Below are positions 24,346-33,495 of a stretch of 64,000 bases of DNA, in pieces. The notes under the pieces are model-generated. The model saw only the letters and a list, made by a program, of their open reading frames with translations, was not told the origin of the DNA and searched no databases. The stretch is from Ignavibacteria bacterium (GTDB taxonomy: Bacteria > Bacteroidota > Ignavibacteria > Tepidaquicellales > Tepidaquicellaceae). The stretch covers positions 682,001 through 746,000 of the forward strand of contig DATAJP010000003.1 in assembly GCA_036262055.1 (NCBI GenBank). Reading direction: 5' to 3'. The position numbers and the translations under genes were made by a program. Within the stretch, counting starts at the first letter, position 1. Each line of letters starts with the position of its first letter.

Positions 24346-24423
24346 CGTGTCATCCTGAACGCAGTGAAGGATCCCATTATTTTTTAAAAAAAGAGATTCT
24401 TCGCATAGCTCAGAATGACACGG
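24346..24423. repeat. Dispersed inverted repeat (CGTGTCATCCTGA type)
   Basis: CGTGTCAT-C-CTGA at the left end pairs with TCAG-A-ATGACACG at the right end, giving perfect 8-bp termini and a longer stem. Internal arms GAAGGATC and GATTCTTCGC also resemble repeated units widespread in related genomes. It follows pyrE and may act as a transcript 3' end. Confidence 0.8.
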
Positions 24424-24509
24424 AAATATTTCTCAAAAATTTGAGTTTTTAATCACGTCTTAATTAATTAATTTATAATCCTTACTATAATCGTTAACAT
24501 AACAGCATA

Positions 24510-25655
24510 ATGGATTTTAAACTTTCAGAAAGAGAGCTTGAAGTAAAGAAGCTTGCGCGTGATTTTGCGGAAAATGAGATTGCTCCCGTAATAATGCAAT
24601 ATGATGAATCGCAGGAATTTCCCATGGACATTGCAAATAAACTCGGTGAGATGGGATTTCTTGGAATTATTTTTCCCGAGGAATATGGCGGAGCAAATTT
24701 TTCACCGCTCGAGTATTGCATCATAATAGAAGAGATTTCAAGAATTGACCCGTCAATGGGATTAACAATTGCCGCTCATAACGGCTTATGTACAAACCAT
24801 ATTTACAGTTTCGCAAATGATGAGTTAAAGAAAAAATATTTACCTGATTTAACTTCTGGTAAAAAACTTGGTGCATGGGGTTTGACTGAAAACGTTTCGG
24901 GCAGCGATGCAGGCGGAATGGCAACAACAGCGGCTAAGAAAGACGGACATTATGTAATCAACGGCAGCAAATTATTTATTACTCACGGAAGCGTCGGCGA
25001 AACTGCAGTTGTTACTGCGGTAACCGATAAATCAAAAGGCAACAATGGTATTTCAGCTTTTATTTTAGAAAAAGGATGGAAAGGTTTTAATGTCGGGAAA
25101 AAAGAAAACAAGCTTGGAATGCGTTCATCTGATACAGCGGAGTTGATTTTTGAAAACGTGGAAGTTCCTGCAGAAAATTTAATCGGTGAAGAAGGTCAAG
25201 GTTACAAACAAGCATTGCAGATTCTTGACGGCGGAAGAATTGCAATTGCAGCTTTATCAGTCGGTATTGCGCAAGGTGCTTTTGATGCATCAATTAAATA
25301 TGCAAAAGAAAGAAAACAGTTTGGCAAGCCGCTTTCGGATTTTCAGGGAATACAATTCAAGCTTTCAGACATGGCTACTGAAATCGATGCAGCAAGATTG
25401 CTTACTTACCGGGCAGCCTGGCTTAGAGAGCAGGGACAAGATATTTCACTCGCCGCATCAATGGCAAAGTATTTTGCAAGTGAGATTGCTACGAAAGCAA
25501 CTAACGAAGCAATCCAGATTCACGGCGGATATGGGTTTATCAAAGAGTTCCCGGTTGAAAAACTTTACCGTGATGTTAAGCTTATGACAATCGGAGAAGG
25601 GACTTCGGAAGTTCAGAAAATGGTTATTGCAAGAAAAATTCTGACGATGTTTTAA
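24510..25655 (+). CDS. Acyl-CoA dehydrogenase
   Basis: The 381-residue flavoenzyme has the acyl-CoA dehydrogenase order: an N-terminal helical domain, a beta-domain with AWGLTENVSGSDAGGM near 129 (FAD contact), and a C-terminal helical domain. The last contains RKQFGKPLSDFQGIQFKLSDMA near 270, AIQIHGGYGFIKEFPVEKLYRDVKLMTIGEGTSEVQ near 336, and the catalytic-base Glu in IGEGTSE. It most resembles short-chain (butyryl-CoA) enzymes, which introduce the first double bond in beta-oxidation and pass electrons to ETF. No ETF genes are in the window. A strong terminator follows. Confidence 0.93.
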   Translation: MDFKLSERELEVKKLARDFAENEIAPVIMQYDESQEFPMDIANKLGEMGFLGIIFPEEYGGANFSPLEYCIIIEEISRIDPSMGLTIAAHNGLCTNHIYSFANDELKKKYLPDLTSGKKLGAWGLTENVSGSDAGGMATTAAKKDGHYVINGSKLFITHGSVGETAVVTAVTDKSKGNNGISAFILEKGWKGFNVGKKENKLGMRSSDTAELIFENVEVPAENLIGEEGQGYKQALQILDGGRIAIAALSVGIAQGAFDASIKYAKERKQFGKPLSDFQGIQFKLSDMATEIDAARLLTYRAAWLREQGQDISLAASMAKYFASEIATKATNEAIQIHGGYGFIKEFPVEKLYRDVKLMTIGEGTSEVQKMVIARKILTMF

Positions 25656-25674
25656 TAGAGATTTTATTTTTTAG

Positions 25675-25706
25675 AAGCCCGTCAGATGTTTCACGGGCTT
25701 TTTTTA
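25675..25706 (+). terminator. Intrinsic terminator after acyl-CoA dehydrogenase gene
   Basis: AAGCCCGT (25675-25682) pairs with ACGGGCTT (25693-25700), followed by a run of T to about 25706. It ends the acyl-CoA dehydrogenase transcript before ftsY. Confidence 0.9.
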
Positions 25707-25734
25707 TTTATATTATTAACACAGAAAATATATA

Positions 25735-26682
25735 ATGGCTTTTTTTGATAAGTTTAAAAAATTAAAAGATTCACTAACTAAAACGAAGGACGATTTATTC
25801 GGAAAAGTTAACCGTTTAGTTAATGCAAAACGGACTATTGATGACGAGTTTCTGCAGGAACTTGAAGCGATTTTTATTTCTTCGGATATCGGGTATGATA
25901 CAACAGAAAAATTAATTGAAAACATTAAAGAACGCGCAAAGAAAGAAAGATACGATTCTGATGAAGAGCTTAATGCATTGATTAATAATGCCATCAAAGA
26001 TGTTTTTGCAGAAAATCTTTCGGACTTTAAAACATTTGATTTTAATACAGATAAAAAACCTTATGTAATAATGATTGTAGGAGTGAACGGAGTCGGCAAA
26101 ACAACTTCAATAGGAAAGCTTGCTTATAATTTTAAGAATGCAGGAAAATCGGTTGTGATTGGTTCTGCAGATACATTCCGTGCGGCAGCAAATGACCAGC
26201 TTGATGTTTGGGCTAAGCGCGCAGGAGTTGAGATTGTTCAGAAACCGCAGACAAAAGATCCTGCATCGGTTGCATTTGATACGGTTAAAGAAGCAATCGA
26301 TAAAAATACTGATGTTGCGATTATTGATACTGCAGGACGATTGCATAACAAATCACATTTAATGGAAGAGTTGAAAAAAGTTAAGCGTGTCATGCAAAAA
26401 TTAATTCCCGATGCTCCGCACGAGACGTTTTTGGTTATCGATGCAACGACAGGACAAAATGGTTTGAACCAGGCAAAAGAATTTTCACAGGCACTCGGCG
26501 GTTTGACAGGAATTATTCTTACAAAACTCGATGGCACTGCAAAAGGCGGCATAGTAATAAAAATAAATCACGATTTGAAAATTCCAGTTCGGTTTATCGG
26601 TGTCGGTGAACAGATTGACGATTTACAGTTATTTGACCATGATAATTACGTGAATGCATTATTCGAAAAACAAGAAGCTTGA
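25735..26682 (+). CDS. ftsY: Signal recognition particle receptor FtsY
   Basis: FtsY is the membrane-associated GTPase that receives SRP-ribosome complexes for cotranslational membrane insertion. At 315 residues it is the short form with a small N-terminal A-region. The NG domain shows the helical N part and then GTPase motifs GVNGVGKTTSIGKLA (about 113), DTFRAAANDQLDVW (about 143), DTAGRLHNKSHLMEEL (about 194), TKLDGTAKGG (about 258) and the closing GVGEQIDDLQLFD. The gene starts 29 bases after a terminator and runs nine bases into mutL, implying cotranscription. The assignment is firm. Confidence 0.96.
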   Translation: MAFFDKFKKLKDSLTKTKDDLFGKVNRLVNAKRTIDDEFLQELEAIFISSDIGYDTTEKLIENIKERAKKERYDSDEELNALINNAIKDVFAENLSDFKTFDFNTDKKPYVIMIVGVNGVGKTTSIGKLAYNFKNAGKSVVIGSADTFRAAANDQLDVWAKRAGVEIVQKPQTKDPASVAFDTVKEAIDKNTDVAIIDTAGRLHNKSHLMEELKKVKRVMQKLIPDAPHETFLVIDATTGQNGLNQAKEFSQALGGLTGIILTKLDGTAKGGIVIKINHDLKIPVRFIGVGEQIDDLQLFDHDNYVNALFEKQEA

Positions 26683-26691
26683 TAGAAATAT

Positions 26692-28536
26692 TTGGAAAAC
26701 AAAATAAAAATATTATCCCAGTCTTTATCAAATAAAATTGCTGCCGGAGAGGTTGTGAACAGACCTGAGTCAGTTGTAAAAGAACTTATTGAAAACTCTC
26801 TTGATGCAGGCGCAACTGAAATCACTCTGGTTATAAAAGAAGCGGGTAAATCTTTAATTCAGATTATCGACAACGGCTCGGGAATGAGTGAAGAAGATGC
26901 GTTGATGGCTTTCCAAAGGCATTCTACTTCAAAGATTTCTGCTTATGAAGATTTGGAAAATCTTTTATCGTTCGGCTTCAGGGGCGAAGCGCTTGCATCG
27001 ATTTGCTCTGTTTCACAGGTTGAGCTAAAAACAAAAACTGCAGAGCAGGAACTTGGAACAATTATAAAAATCGATGGTAATGAAATTGTTGAAACTACAA
27101 AAGTTTCATGTGAAAACGGAACATCGATTTCGATTAAGAATTTATTTTTTAATACACCCGGCAGAAGAAATTTTTTAAAGTCCAACCAGACTGAGTTTAA
27201 ACATATTTATGAGTCATTCATTAAGCTCGCGATTTCAAAACCGCAGGTGGCGTTTCAGTTTATAAATAACGACGACGTTTTATTTGACTTAAAACCATCG
27301 ATTTTAATTGAAAGACTCGAAAATATTTTCACGAAGAATCTTACAAACGAGTTAATTCCCGTTGAGAATAATCATTCCATAATCAAAGTAAACGGGTTTA
27401 TTTCAAAACCAAACTTCACAAAAAAAGCAAAGCAGGACCAGTATTTTTATCTCAATAACAGAATTATAAACAGCAAAAATTTGAATTTTGCAGTTTATTC
27501 TGGATACGATGACTTGATTGAAAAAGGAGATTATCCTTCTTTCTTTTTGTTTATTGATATAATTCCATCCAAGGTTGATGTAAATGTCCATCCATCGAAG
27601 CTCGAAGTAAAATTTGATAATGAAGGAGCGGTATTTGGCTTCATAAGAAACTCAGTGAAAGAAGCTTTGCGAAAAGCGGATTTGGTTTTTGAAGTTAAGT
27701 TCGATGATACATTGAATTTACAAAATTCGAATGAGGTTTTATCGAAACAAAATTCAGGTTTTAAACCTGCAAATGATTTTACTGAATCGCGATTTACTTT
27801 TGCAAAAACATCGTCGCAGCCTGCTGAAAATTTTTCAAATAAAAAATCAGGTGTAAATATTCATTCCATTTTTGACGCAACAAAGAAGTTTGAAGAAAAA
27901 CCGGATACTTTTACCGAACAGCCGCTTGATGAAAACACAAAAATTCATCAAAGAAAACCTGAAGAAGAAGCATTTAATATCTGGCAGTATCAGTTAAAGT
28001 ATGTTATGTGCCAGACTGAAACGGGATTAATGATAATCGACCAACACGCGGCACATGAAAGAGTCTTATATGAAAAAGCGTTGCTTTGGCTGGAATCGCA
28101 GTCGTCGTTTTCACAGCAATTGCTGATTCCCATTAAAGTTGAACTGACAAAAATTGATTATCAAATTGCGCAAGAATTGAAATACGAGTTACAAAATCTT
28201 GGATTTAATTTTAATTCACTTAAAAATGATGTCATTGAATTAATCGGTTTGCCTTCTGACGTTCGACTTGGCGACGAAAGAAAGATTTTTCAGGAATTGC
28301 TTGACCAATATAAAGACTACGAACTAAAATTAAATCTCGAGAAACGTGATAATCTTGCGAAATCATTTTCTTGCAGAAGCGCGATAAAAACGGGAGATAG
28401 ACTCACGGTTCCCGAAATGACAACCCTTGTAGATAATCTTTTTGCATGCAAAATGCCATACGTATGCCCCCACGGAAGACCCACGGTCATCAGAATCACC
28501 ACGGACGAATTAGACAGACGTTTTAGTCGCACATAA
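26692..28536 (+). CDS. mutL: DNA mismatch repair protein MutL
   Basis: MutL links mismatch recognition by MutS to strand incision. The 614 residues start with the GHKL ATPase (AAGEVVNRPESVVKELIENSLDAGA, DNGSGMSEEDA, SFGFRGEALASI). A poorly conserved linker follows (about 330-420). The C-terminal domain carries DQHAAHERVLYEKA, the metal-binding endonuclease motif, and PYVCPHGRPTVI. This marks the nicking type of MutL, used in bacteria without MutH. The start codon is TTG at 26692. It follows ftsY by nine bases. The assignment is firm. Confidence 0.96.
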   Translation: MENKIKILSQSLSNKIAAGEVVNRPESVVKELIENSLDAGATEITLVIKEAGKSLIQIIDNGSGMSEEDALMAFQRHSTSKISAYEDLENLLSFGFRGEALASICSVSQVELKTKTAEQELGTIIKIDGNEIVETTKVSCENGTSISIKNLFFNTPGRRNFLKSNQTEFKHIYESFIKLAISKPQVAFQFINNDDVLFDLKPSILIERLENIFTKNLTNELIPVENNHSIIKVNGFISKPNFTKKAKQDQYFYLNNRIINSKNLNFAVYSGYDDLIEKGDYPSFFLFIDIIPSKVDVNVHPSKLEVKFDNEGAVFGFIRNSVKEALRKADLVFEVKFDDTLNLQNSNEVLSKQNSGFKPANDFTESRFTFAKTSSQPAENFSNKKSGVNIHSIFDATKKFEEKPDTFTEQPLDENTKIHQRKPEEEAFNIWQYQLKYVMCQTETGLMIIDQHAAHERVLYEKALLWLESQSSFSQQLLIPIKVELTKIDYQIAQELKYELQNLGFNFNSLKNDVIELIGLPSDVRLGDERKIFQELLDQYKDYELKLNLEKRDNLAKSFSCRSAIKTGDRLTVPEMTTLVDNLFACKMPYVCPHGRPTVIRITTDELDRRFSRT

Positions 28537-28565
28537 TTTAAAGTTATTACAAAAAGTAAATATTT

Positions 28566-28638
28566 GCTTTTAACACAAAAGCACTAAACCACAAATCTTT
28601 TAAACTTATTTTGTGTTTTTGTGATTTCGTGTTTAACC
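28566..28638. repeat. Dispersed imperfect palindromic repeat, copy 2 (inverted relative to copy 1)
   Basis: Read on the minus strand this block carries ACACGAAATCACAAAAACAC and ends in TTTTGTGTTAA, matching 5221-5296 along both ends with a diverged middle. It fills most of the gap between mutL and the Rieske oxygenase gene. Confidence 0.75.
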
Positions 28639-28653
28639 TTTTAATTCACAACT

Positions 28654-29739
28654 ATGCTTGATTTAAAAATTGATGCGGACATAACACTTGCCGAGACTTT
28701 GCCTGCTGAGTTTTACAGAAGCAAAGAGATTTTTGATTTGTCAAAAGAAAAAATCTTTGCACGAACCTGGCAGTTTGTTGGTGATACCGAGATGATAAAA
28801 ATCCCGGGTCAATGTCATCCTGTGAGTTTGCTTGAAGAATACCTCAATGAACCGATTTTGCTTACTCGAGATTATGACGACAAGCTTCATTGCATTTCAA
28901 ATGTCTGCACGCATAGAGGTAATTTATTGATAGAAGCTCCATCGAATTTAAAAGCATTGAAATGCCGTTATCATGGACGCAGGTTTGACTTAGACGGCAA
29001 ATTCAGATTCATGCCTGAATTCGATGAATGCAAAAATTTTCCAAGCGAAAAGGATAACCTCAATCAAATTCCCTTCGATATCTGGCAGAATTTTATTTTT
29101 GTTTCGCTTAATCCAAGCGCGCCTATGAAAAGCTTTATTAATGACATGCAAATGAAAGTTCATTGGTTTGATTTTGACAGGTTAATTTTCGAACCTTCAC
29201 GCTCAAAAGATTATATTGTTCGTGCTAATTGGGCATTGTATGTGGAAAATTATTTAGAAGGATTTCATATTCCGTTTGTTCATAGCTCTTTGAATGATGT
29301 TTTGAATTACGGGGAATATTATAGCGAGCTTTATCCATTAAGCAATCTTCAGCTTGGCATCGGCAAAGCAAGCGGAGAGAATTTTAAGCTTCCGGATTCA
29401 AGTGAAGACAAAGATAAAAATGTTTCCGCTTATTATTTCTGGGTATTCCCTAATATGATGTTTAATTTTTATCCTTGGGGACTTTCTATTAACATAATCC
29501 GGCCTCTGGCAGTGGATTTGACTAAGGTTTCGTTCCTTACTTATGTATCAGATCCGTCGAAATTGGAGAAAGGTGCCGGTTCAGGATTGGATAGAGTTGA
29601 AAGAGAGGATGAATCTATAGTCGAGGCAGTTCAGAAAGGAATGAATTCGAGTTTTTATTCAAGAGGAAGATACTCACCAAAACGCGAAAAAGGCGTGCAT
29701 CATTTTCATAGGTTGTTGTGTGAGTTTTTGAACAACTGA
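28654..29739 (+). CDS. Rieske [2Fe-2S] ring-hydroxylating-type oxygenase, alpha subunit
   Basis: The 361-residue protein has a Rieske domain with cluster ligands C85-x-H87 in CTHRG and C104-x2-H107 in CRYHG. A catalytic domain follows, in which ENYLEGFHIPFVHSSL near 205 supplies the two mononuclear-iron His. Members hydroxylate aromatic acids, choline or similar small molecules with a reductase partner. The overall size and sequence type resemble choline monooxygenase-like or uncharacterised branches, and no reductase or beta-subunit gene is adjacent. Substrate unknown. A GC-rich palindromic repeat begins directly at its stop codon. Confidence 0.88.
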   Translation: MLDLKIDADITLAETLPAEFYRSKEIFDLSKEKIFARTWQFVGDTEMIKIPGQCHPVSLLEEYLNEPILLTRDYDDKLHCISNVCTHRGNLLIEAPSNLKALKCRYHGRRFDLDGKFRFMPEFDECKNFPSEKDNLNQIPFDIWQNFIFVSLNPSAPMKSFINDMQMKVHWFDFDRLIFEPSRSKDYIVRANWALYVENYLEGFHIPFVHSSLNDVLNYGEYYSELYPLSNLQLGIGKASGENFKLPDSSEDKDKNVSAYYFWVFPNMMFNFYPWGLSINIIRPLAVDLTKVSFLTYVSDPSKLEKGAGSGLDRVEREDESIVEAVQKGMNSSFYSRGRYSPKREKGVHHFHRLLCEFLNN

Positions 29740-29770
29740 AGTCATTCCCGCGAAGGCGGGAATCCCCGGT
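29740..29770. repeat. GTCATTCCCGC palindromic repeat between convergent genes
   Basis: ATTCCCGC (29744-29751) pairs perfectly with GCGGGAAT (29756-29763) around GAAG. It begins one base after the oxygenase stop codon and reaches the stop codon of the converging DinB-like gene. The same core recurs at 60405-60437, 11137-11185 and 17876-17924. It may serve as a two-way terminator. Confidence 0.85.
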
Positions 29771-30213
29771 CACGCATCGAGCAGTCTTCGATGATAATTT
29801 ATTTGTCCGATGTGATATGCAAGGTGCGCAATTAGTATGCTTGTAACATAACCAATGTCTTTATGCTCACCAAAATAATCCTTGGGATAAACCGTAAACA
29901 GAATCTCAACATCAGTCTTAGTAAAAAAATCATTCAGCATAGATTTCGTATCATTGATTTTCTTTATCAGCTCTTCCCTGCTAACTCCCTTATCAGAAAA
30001 TTCATTATCACGCTTTCTTTCATAATCTGTATGCATTAAAGTAGCGCCGATATAATGGTTGAGATTACCGCAGATGTGCAATGTTAGATTACCGGGAGAG
30101 TTTTTGATATCGCCTTTTACCAACCATAAATTTTCCTCATTTTTGTATGCATTTATTTCTTCAACTAATTGTTCTAAGTGCTTTTCGAATAAGGATGTTA
30201 AGTCAGCTATCAT
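29770..30213 (-). CDS. DinB-like (DUF1572 type) protein
   Basis: The 147-residue protein fits the DinB/YfiT four-helix fold. Metal-binding His candidates are in LTLHICGNLNHYIGA near 45 and LIAHLAYHIGQINYHRRLL near 126. This family includes thiol transferases using bacillithiol or mycothiol, and many members of unknown activity. The version with LHxxGNLxHYIG is the DUF1572 branch. It is convergent with the Rieske gene and lies 11 bases after the E1 gene that is read the same way from 30225. No specific reaction can be assigned. Confidence 0.82.
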   Translation of the reverse strand: MIADLTSLFEKHLEQLVEEINAYKNEENLWLVKGDIKNSPGNLTLHICGNLNHYIGATLMHTDYERKRDNEFSDKGVSREELIKKINDTKSMLNDFFTKTDVEILFTVYPKDYFGEHKDIGYVTSILIAHLAYHIGQINYHRRLLDA

Positions 30214-30224
30214 AAAATTTTATT

Positions 30225-32651
30225 TTAATAAAACTTAGGGTATGAATGAGGGGCTGTTTCGTTCATGATTTCATAAACTGCCTTGAACACATCTTCAGAG
30301 CTTGGCTTAGAGAAATAATCTCCGTCTGTTCCATAAGCCGGACGATGCGCCTGAGCTGCAAGACATTTCGGAGGTGAATCCAGATATTGATAACCTCCCT
30401 GCTCGTCGATTATCTGCTGCATCATAAAAGCAGATGAACCTCCGGGAACGTCTTCATCAAAGAATAAAACTCTGTTGGTTTTCTTTAATGATTCTATGAT
30501 AACCCCGAATCTATCAAACGGAATTAAGGTCTGAACGTCGATTAGCTCGACTGATATATCAACTTCTTTTAGCTTTTCGATTGCAGCTTTAGCAATGTCC
30601 ACACATGCACCGTAAGTAACGAGAGTAATATCCGTTCCCTGCTCAAGAACTTCAGGCATTCCGAGCGGAATTGTCATCTCGGAAATGTTTTCAGGTAACC
30701 TTTCTTTCAAACGGTAAGCGTTTAATCTCTCTACAATAAGTCCGGGTTCATCGGATTGTAAAAGTGTATTATAAAATCCTGCTGCTTGCGTCATGTTTCT
30801 CGGAACGCATACATACATTCCGCGCAGACAGTTAATCACTGTTCCCATTGGCGAGCCGGAGTGCCAGATACCTTCGAGACGATGCCCGCGGGTCCGCACG
30901 ATTAACGGAGCTTTTTGTCCTCCTTTGGTTCTATATTGAAGACACGCAACATCATCACTTAATATTTGAAGAGCATAAAATAAATAATCAAGATACTGAA
31001 TTTCAGCAATCGGTCTTAAACCGCGTTCAGCAGCTCCGATACCCTGACCTATGATTGTAGCTTCACGAATTCCCGTATCTGTAATCCGCAAATCACCATA
31101 TTTCTTTTGCATACCCATCATACCCTGATTAACGTCGCCGATGTTTCCTATGTCTTCGCCAATTGCAAAAACATTCGGATACTTTGCAAACATTCCGTCA
31201 AAAAATTTATTCAAAATTTCATAACCGTTTAAAACAGGAGAATCATCTTTATATACCGGCTTTACCTCATTAACTTTTAAAGCATTCTCAGAAGATTCGC
31301 TGTATAAGTATGAGCTATATTTTTCAAAATTTGCTTCAGCATATTTTTTATTCCATTCAATCAATTCATTTCGTGATTCGGTATCTTGATTTCTCGTGAT
31401 TCTCAGAACATCATATATCGCCTGAACAATCGGCTTTCTGTTAAAATCGAGACTTTTTTCCAAAGAAGTTTTTATTGATAAAATCTTTTCAGATTCGGAA
31501 CTTGATGAAGCAATCCTCTCGAACAAAGCACATACTTGTTTTTTCTCATCATTAATAGGAGTAATATATTCTTTCCATGCTTCCTCCTGCATTTTCTTAA
31601 CATACTTTTTCGCATCATCTTCGATTTTAGCAAGCTCTTCTTCGGTTGCAATTGCATTTGCAAGAATCCATAACCGCATCTGTCGAATACAGCAATATTC
31701 ATTTTCCCAATCGAGACGCACTTTATCTTTATAACGCTCATGTGAACCGGAAGTTGAATGTCCCTGTGGTTGTGTCACTTCATATATGTGGAACAAGGCA
31801 GGTATGTGATTTTTGCGAACAAGCTCGATTCCTTCAGTGTACATTTTTACAAGACCTTCATAATCCCAACCTTTGCATTTAAAAATATAATATCCCTGCT
31901 TTGATACATCATCATATTCAAAGCCCTTGAGAATTTCTGAAATATTTTGCTTCGTAATCTGATATGAGTTTGGAACTGAAATTCCGTAACCGTCATCCCA
32001 AACAGAAATCGCCATCGGAATCATCAAAACTCCCGCTGCGTTTATTGCTTCGAAGAACATTCCTTCGGCACAGCTTGCATTTCCGATTGTTCCGAATGCA
32101 ACTTCGTTTCCTTTATTTGAAAATTGTTTATATTGATGAAGCTCTGGATTGTTTCTATATAATTTAGAAGCGTATGCCAATCCGACTAATCTCTGCATCT
32201 GGCTTCCGGTAGGTGAAATATCAGCCGATGAGTTTTTCATCTGCATTAAATTCTTCCAGTTACCGTTTTCATCAAGCAAGCGTGTTGAAAAATGCCCGTT
32301 CATCGAACGCCCTGCAGATGACGGCTCAAGCTCAACATCGGGAGTTGCATAAAGCTGCGCAAAAAAATCTTTAACGCTTGACTGCCCGATTGCGAACATA
32401 AATGTCTGGTCACGGTAATATCCGGAACGGAAATCTCCGTTCTTGAATGCCTTTGCCATTGCAATCTGAGGCACTTCCTTTCCGTCGCCGAAAATTCCGA
32501 ACTTTGCTTTACCTGTAAGCACTTCTTTTCTTCCGAGCAAAGATGCCTGACGGCTTTCATTTGCAAGCTTGAAATCGGCAAGAACTTCCTTTTTATAATC
32601 TTCGAACGAAACTTTTTTCTTTGTAGATTTAGCTTTAGTTTCTTTTTTCAT
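30225..32651 (-). CDS. 2-oxo acid dehydrogenase E1 component, fused alpha and beta subunits
   Basis: At 808 residues the protein joins an E1-alpha domain (about 1-400) and an E1-beta domain (about 460-800). It makes the thiamine-diphosphate enzyme that decarboxylates pyruvate or branched-chain 2-oxo acids. The alpha half has SGYYRDQTFM near 76 and a TPP region GNASCAEGMFFEAINAAGV near 190, closing with WDDGYGISV near 218. The usual GDG...NN signature reads GNA...DD. The beta half has IGEDIGNIGDVNQG, TDTGIREATIIGQGIGAA, QYLDYLFYALQ and FFDEDVPGG. E2 and E3 genes are absent here. Fused E1 enzymes of this kind are common in Bacteroidota. Confidence 0.92.
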   Translation of the reverse strand: MKKETKAKSTKKKVSFEDYKKEVLADFKLANESRQASLLGRKEVLTGKAKFGIFGDGKEVPQIAMAKAFKNGDFRSGYYRDQTFMFAIGQSSVKDFFAQLYATPDVELEPSSAGRSMNGHFSTRLLDENGNWKNLMQMKNSSADISPTGSQMQRLVGLAYASKLYRNNPELHQYKQFSNKGNEVAFGTIGNASCAEGMFFEAINAAGVLMIPMAISVWDDGYGISVPNSYQITKQNISEILKGFEYDDVSKQGYYIFKCKGWDYEGLVKMYTEGIELVRKNHIPALFHIYEVTQPQGHSTSGSHERYKDKVRLDWENEYCCIRQMRLWILANAIATEEELAKIEDDAKKYVKKMQEEAWKEYITPINDEKKQVCALFERIASSSSESEKILSIKTSLEKSLDFNRKPIVQAIYDVLRITRNQDTESRNELIEWNKKYAEANFEKYSSYLYSESSENALKVNEVKPVYKDDSPVLNGYEILNKFFDGMFAKYPNVFAIGEDIGNIGDVNQGMMGMQKKYGDLRITDTGIREATIIGQGIGAAERGLRPIAEIQYLDYLFYALQILSDDVACLQYRTKGGQKAPLIVRTRGHRLEGIWHSGSPMGTVINCLRGMYVCVPRNMTQAAGFYNTLLQSDEPGLIVERLNAYRLKERLPENISEMTIPLGMPEVLEQGTDITLVTYGACVDIAKAAIEKLKEVDISVELIDVQTLIPFDRFGVIIESLKKTNRVLFFDEDVPGGSSAFMMQQIIDEQGGYQYLDSPPKCLAAQAHRPAYGTDGDYFSKPSSEDVFKAVYEIMNETAPHSYPKFY

Positions 32652-32719
32652 TAATATTAATCAAAATAAATTCAGTCAAAATTGATGTAGAACTAAAGAT
32701 ACGAAAATTAAAAGAGTGG

Positions 32720-33493
32720 TTAAATGGCAATTGGAAGGGAAATTCTTTTTATTCGATGTGTATTTTTAATATAATTAGTTAAAACATCTGCAAATATTTT
32801 ATGTCCTTTTTCATTTACATGAGTTAAATCACCGCAATAATAACTTAAAGTATCTTCGTTAAAGAGTGACATAAAATCAACAAAGGTAATATTTTCTTTC
32901 TGCAGTTTTTTCATGACAAATGCATTAAATTTTTTTGCAAGCATATCTTCAAAAAAATTATTAGGACGCGGAACAGCGCCGGCAACTATAAGCCGTATAT
33001 TTTTCTGAAAACAATACTCATTAATTTTTTTTATAAGATTCAAATATCGTTTCATCGAAAAATATGCATTGCCTAAAGCAACCCCAACAATATAATTGAG
33101 GTTGCTCAAATTAAGCAATGAATTATTAACCTGGCGGGGTTTGTTTGATATTTTATGAACAACTTTCAATTCCGTTTCATCGGCATCAGACATTCCTGCA
33201 ATAAAAAGATTAATTCTTTTCTCTATCTTATTTTCCGATTCAAACTTATAATATAATTTGCACAAGTGGATAAAGGGTTCGGCTCGCAGATGAAAAATCA
33301 GAATATCAGGATTTGCTTCAAGTGCTGAGATAATTATTTTGTTAAAACAGCTTGAAAGTCTCTCATATCTTATCAAATCTATATTTACTTCCTGTTGAAG
33401 CTCACTTTGAAGCCGTGTTTTTAACATTGAATGATATAATTCATCAACATTTTGCTGAAATAAAAAACATCCACCCGCAATAGATATATTCAT
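32720..33493 (-). CDS. SGNH-hydrolase-like protein
   Basis: The 257-residue protein has the last SGNH block, GDLTHVNEKGHKIFADVL (Asp and His of a catalytic triad), near the C-terminus. It also has a block II/III-like region (IVGVALGNAYFSMKRYLNLI, then IRLIVAGAVPRP). Block I, usually GDS, reads IAGGCFLFQ at residues 5-13, so Cys takes the place of Ser. There is no signal peptide. It begins two bases after the CitE-like gene, so the two are probably translated together. Family members act on acyl or glycan ester bonds; the substrate here is unknown and the enzyme could be inactive. Confidence 0.7.
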   Translation of the reverse strand: MNISIAGGCFLFQQNVDELYHSMLKTRLQSELQQEVNIDLIRYERLSSCFNKIIISALEANPDILIFHLRAEPFIHLCKLYYKFESENKIEKRINLFIAGMSDADETELKVVHKISNKPRQVNNSLLNLSNLNYIVGVALGNAYFSMKRYLNLIKKINEYCFQKNIRLIVAGAVPRPNNFFEDMLAKKFNAFVMKKLQKENITFVDFMSLFNEDTLSYYCGDLTHVNEKGHKIFADVLTNYIKNTHRIKRISLPIAI

Positions 33494-33495
33494 AG

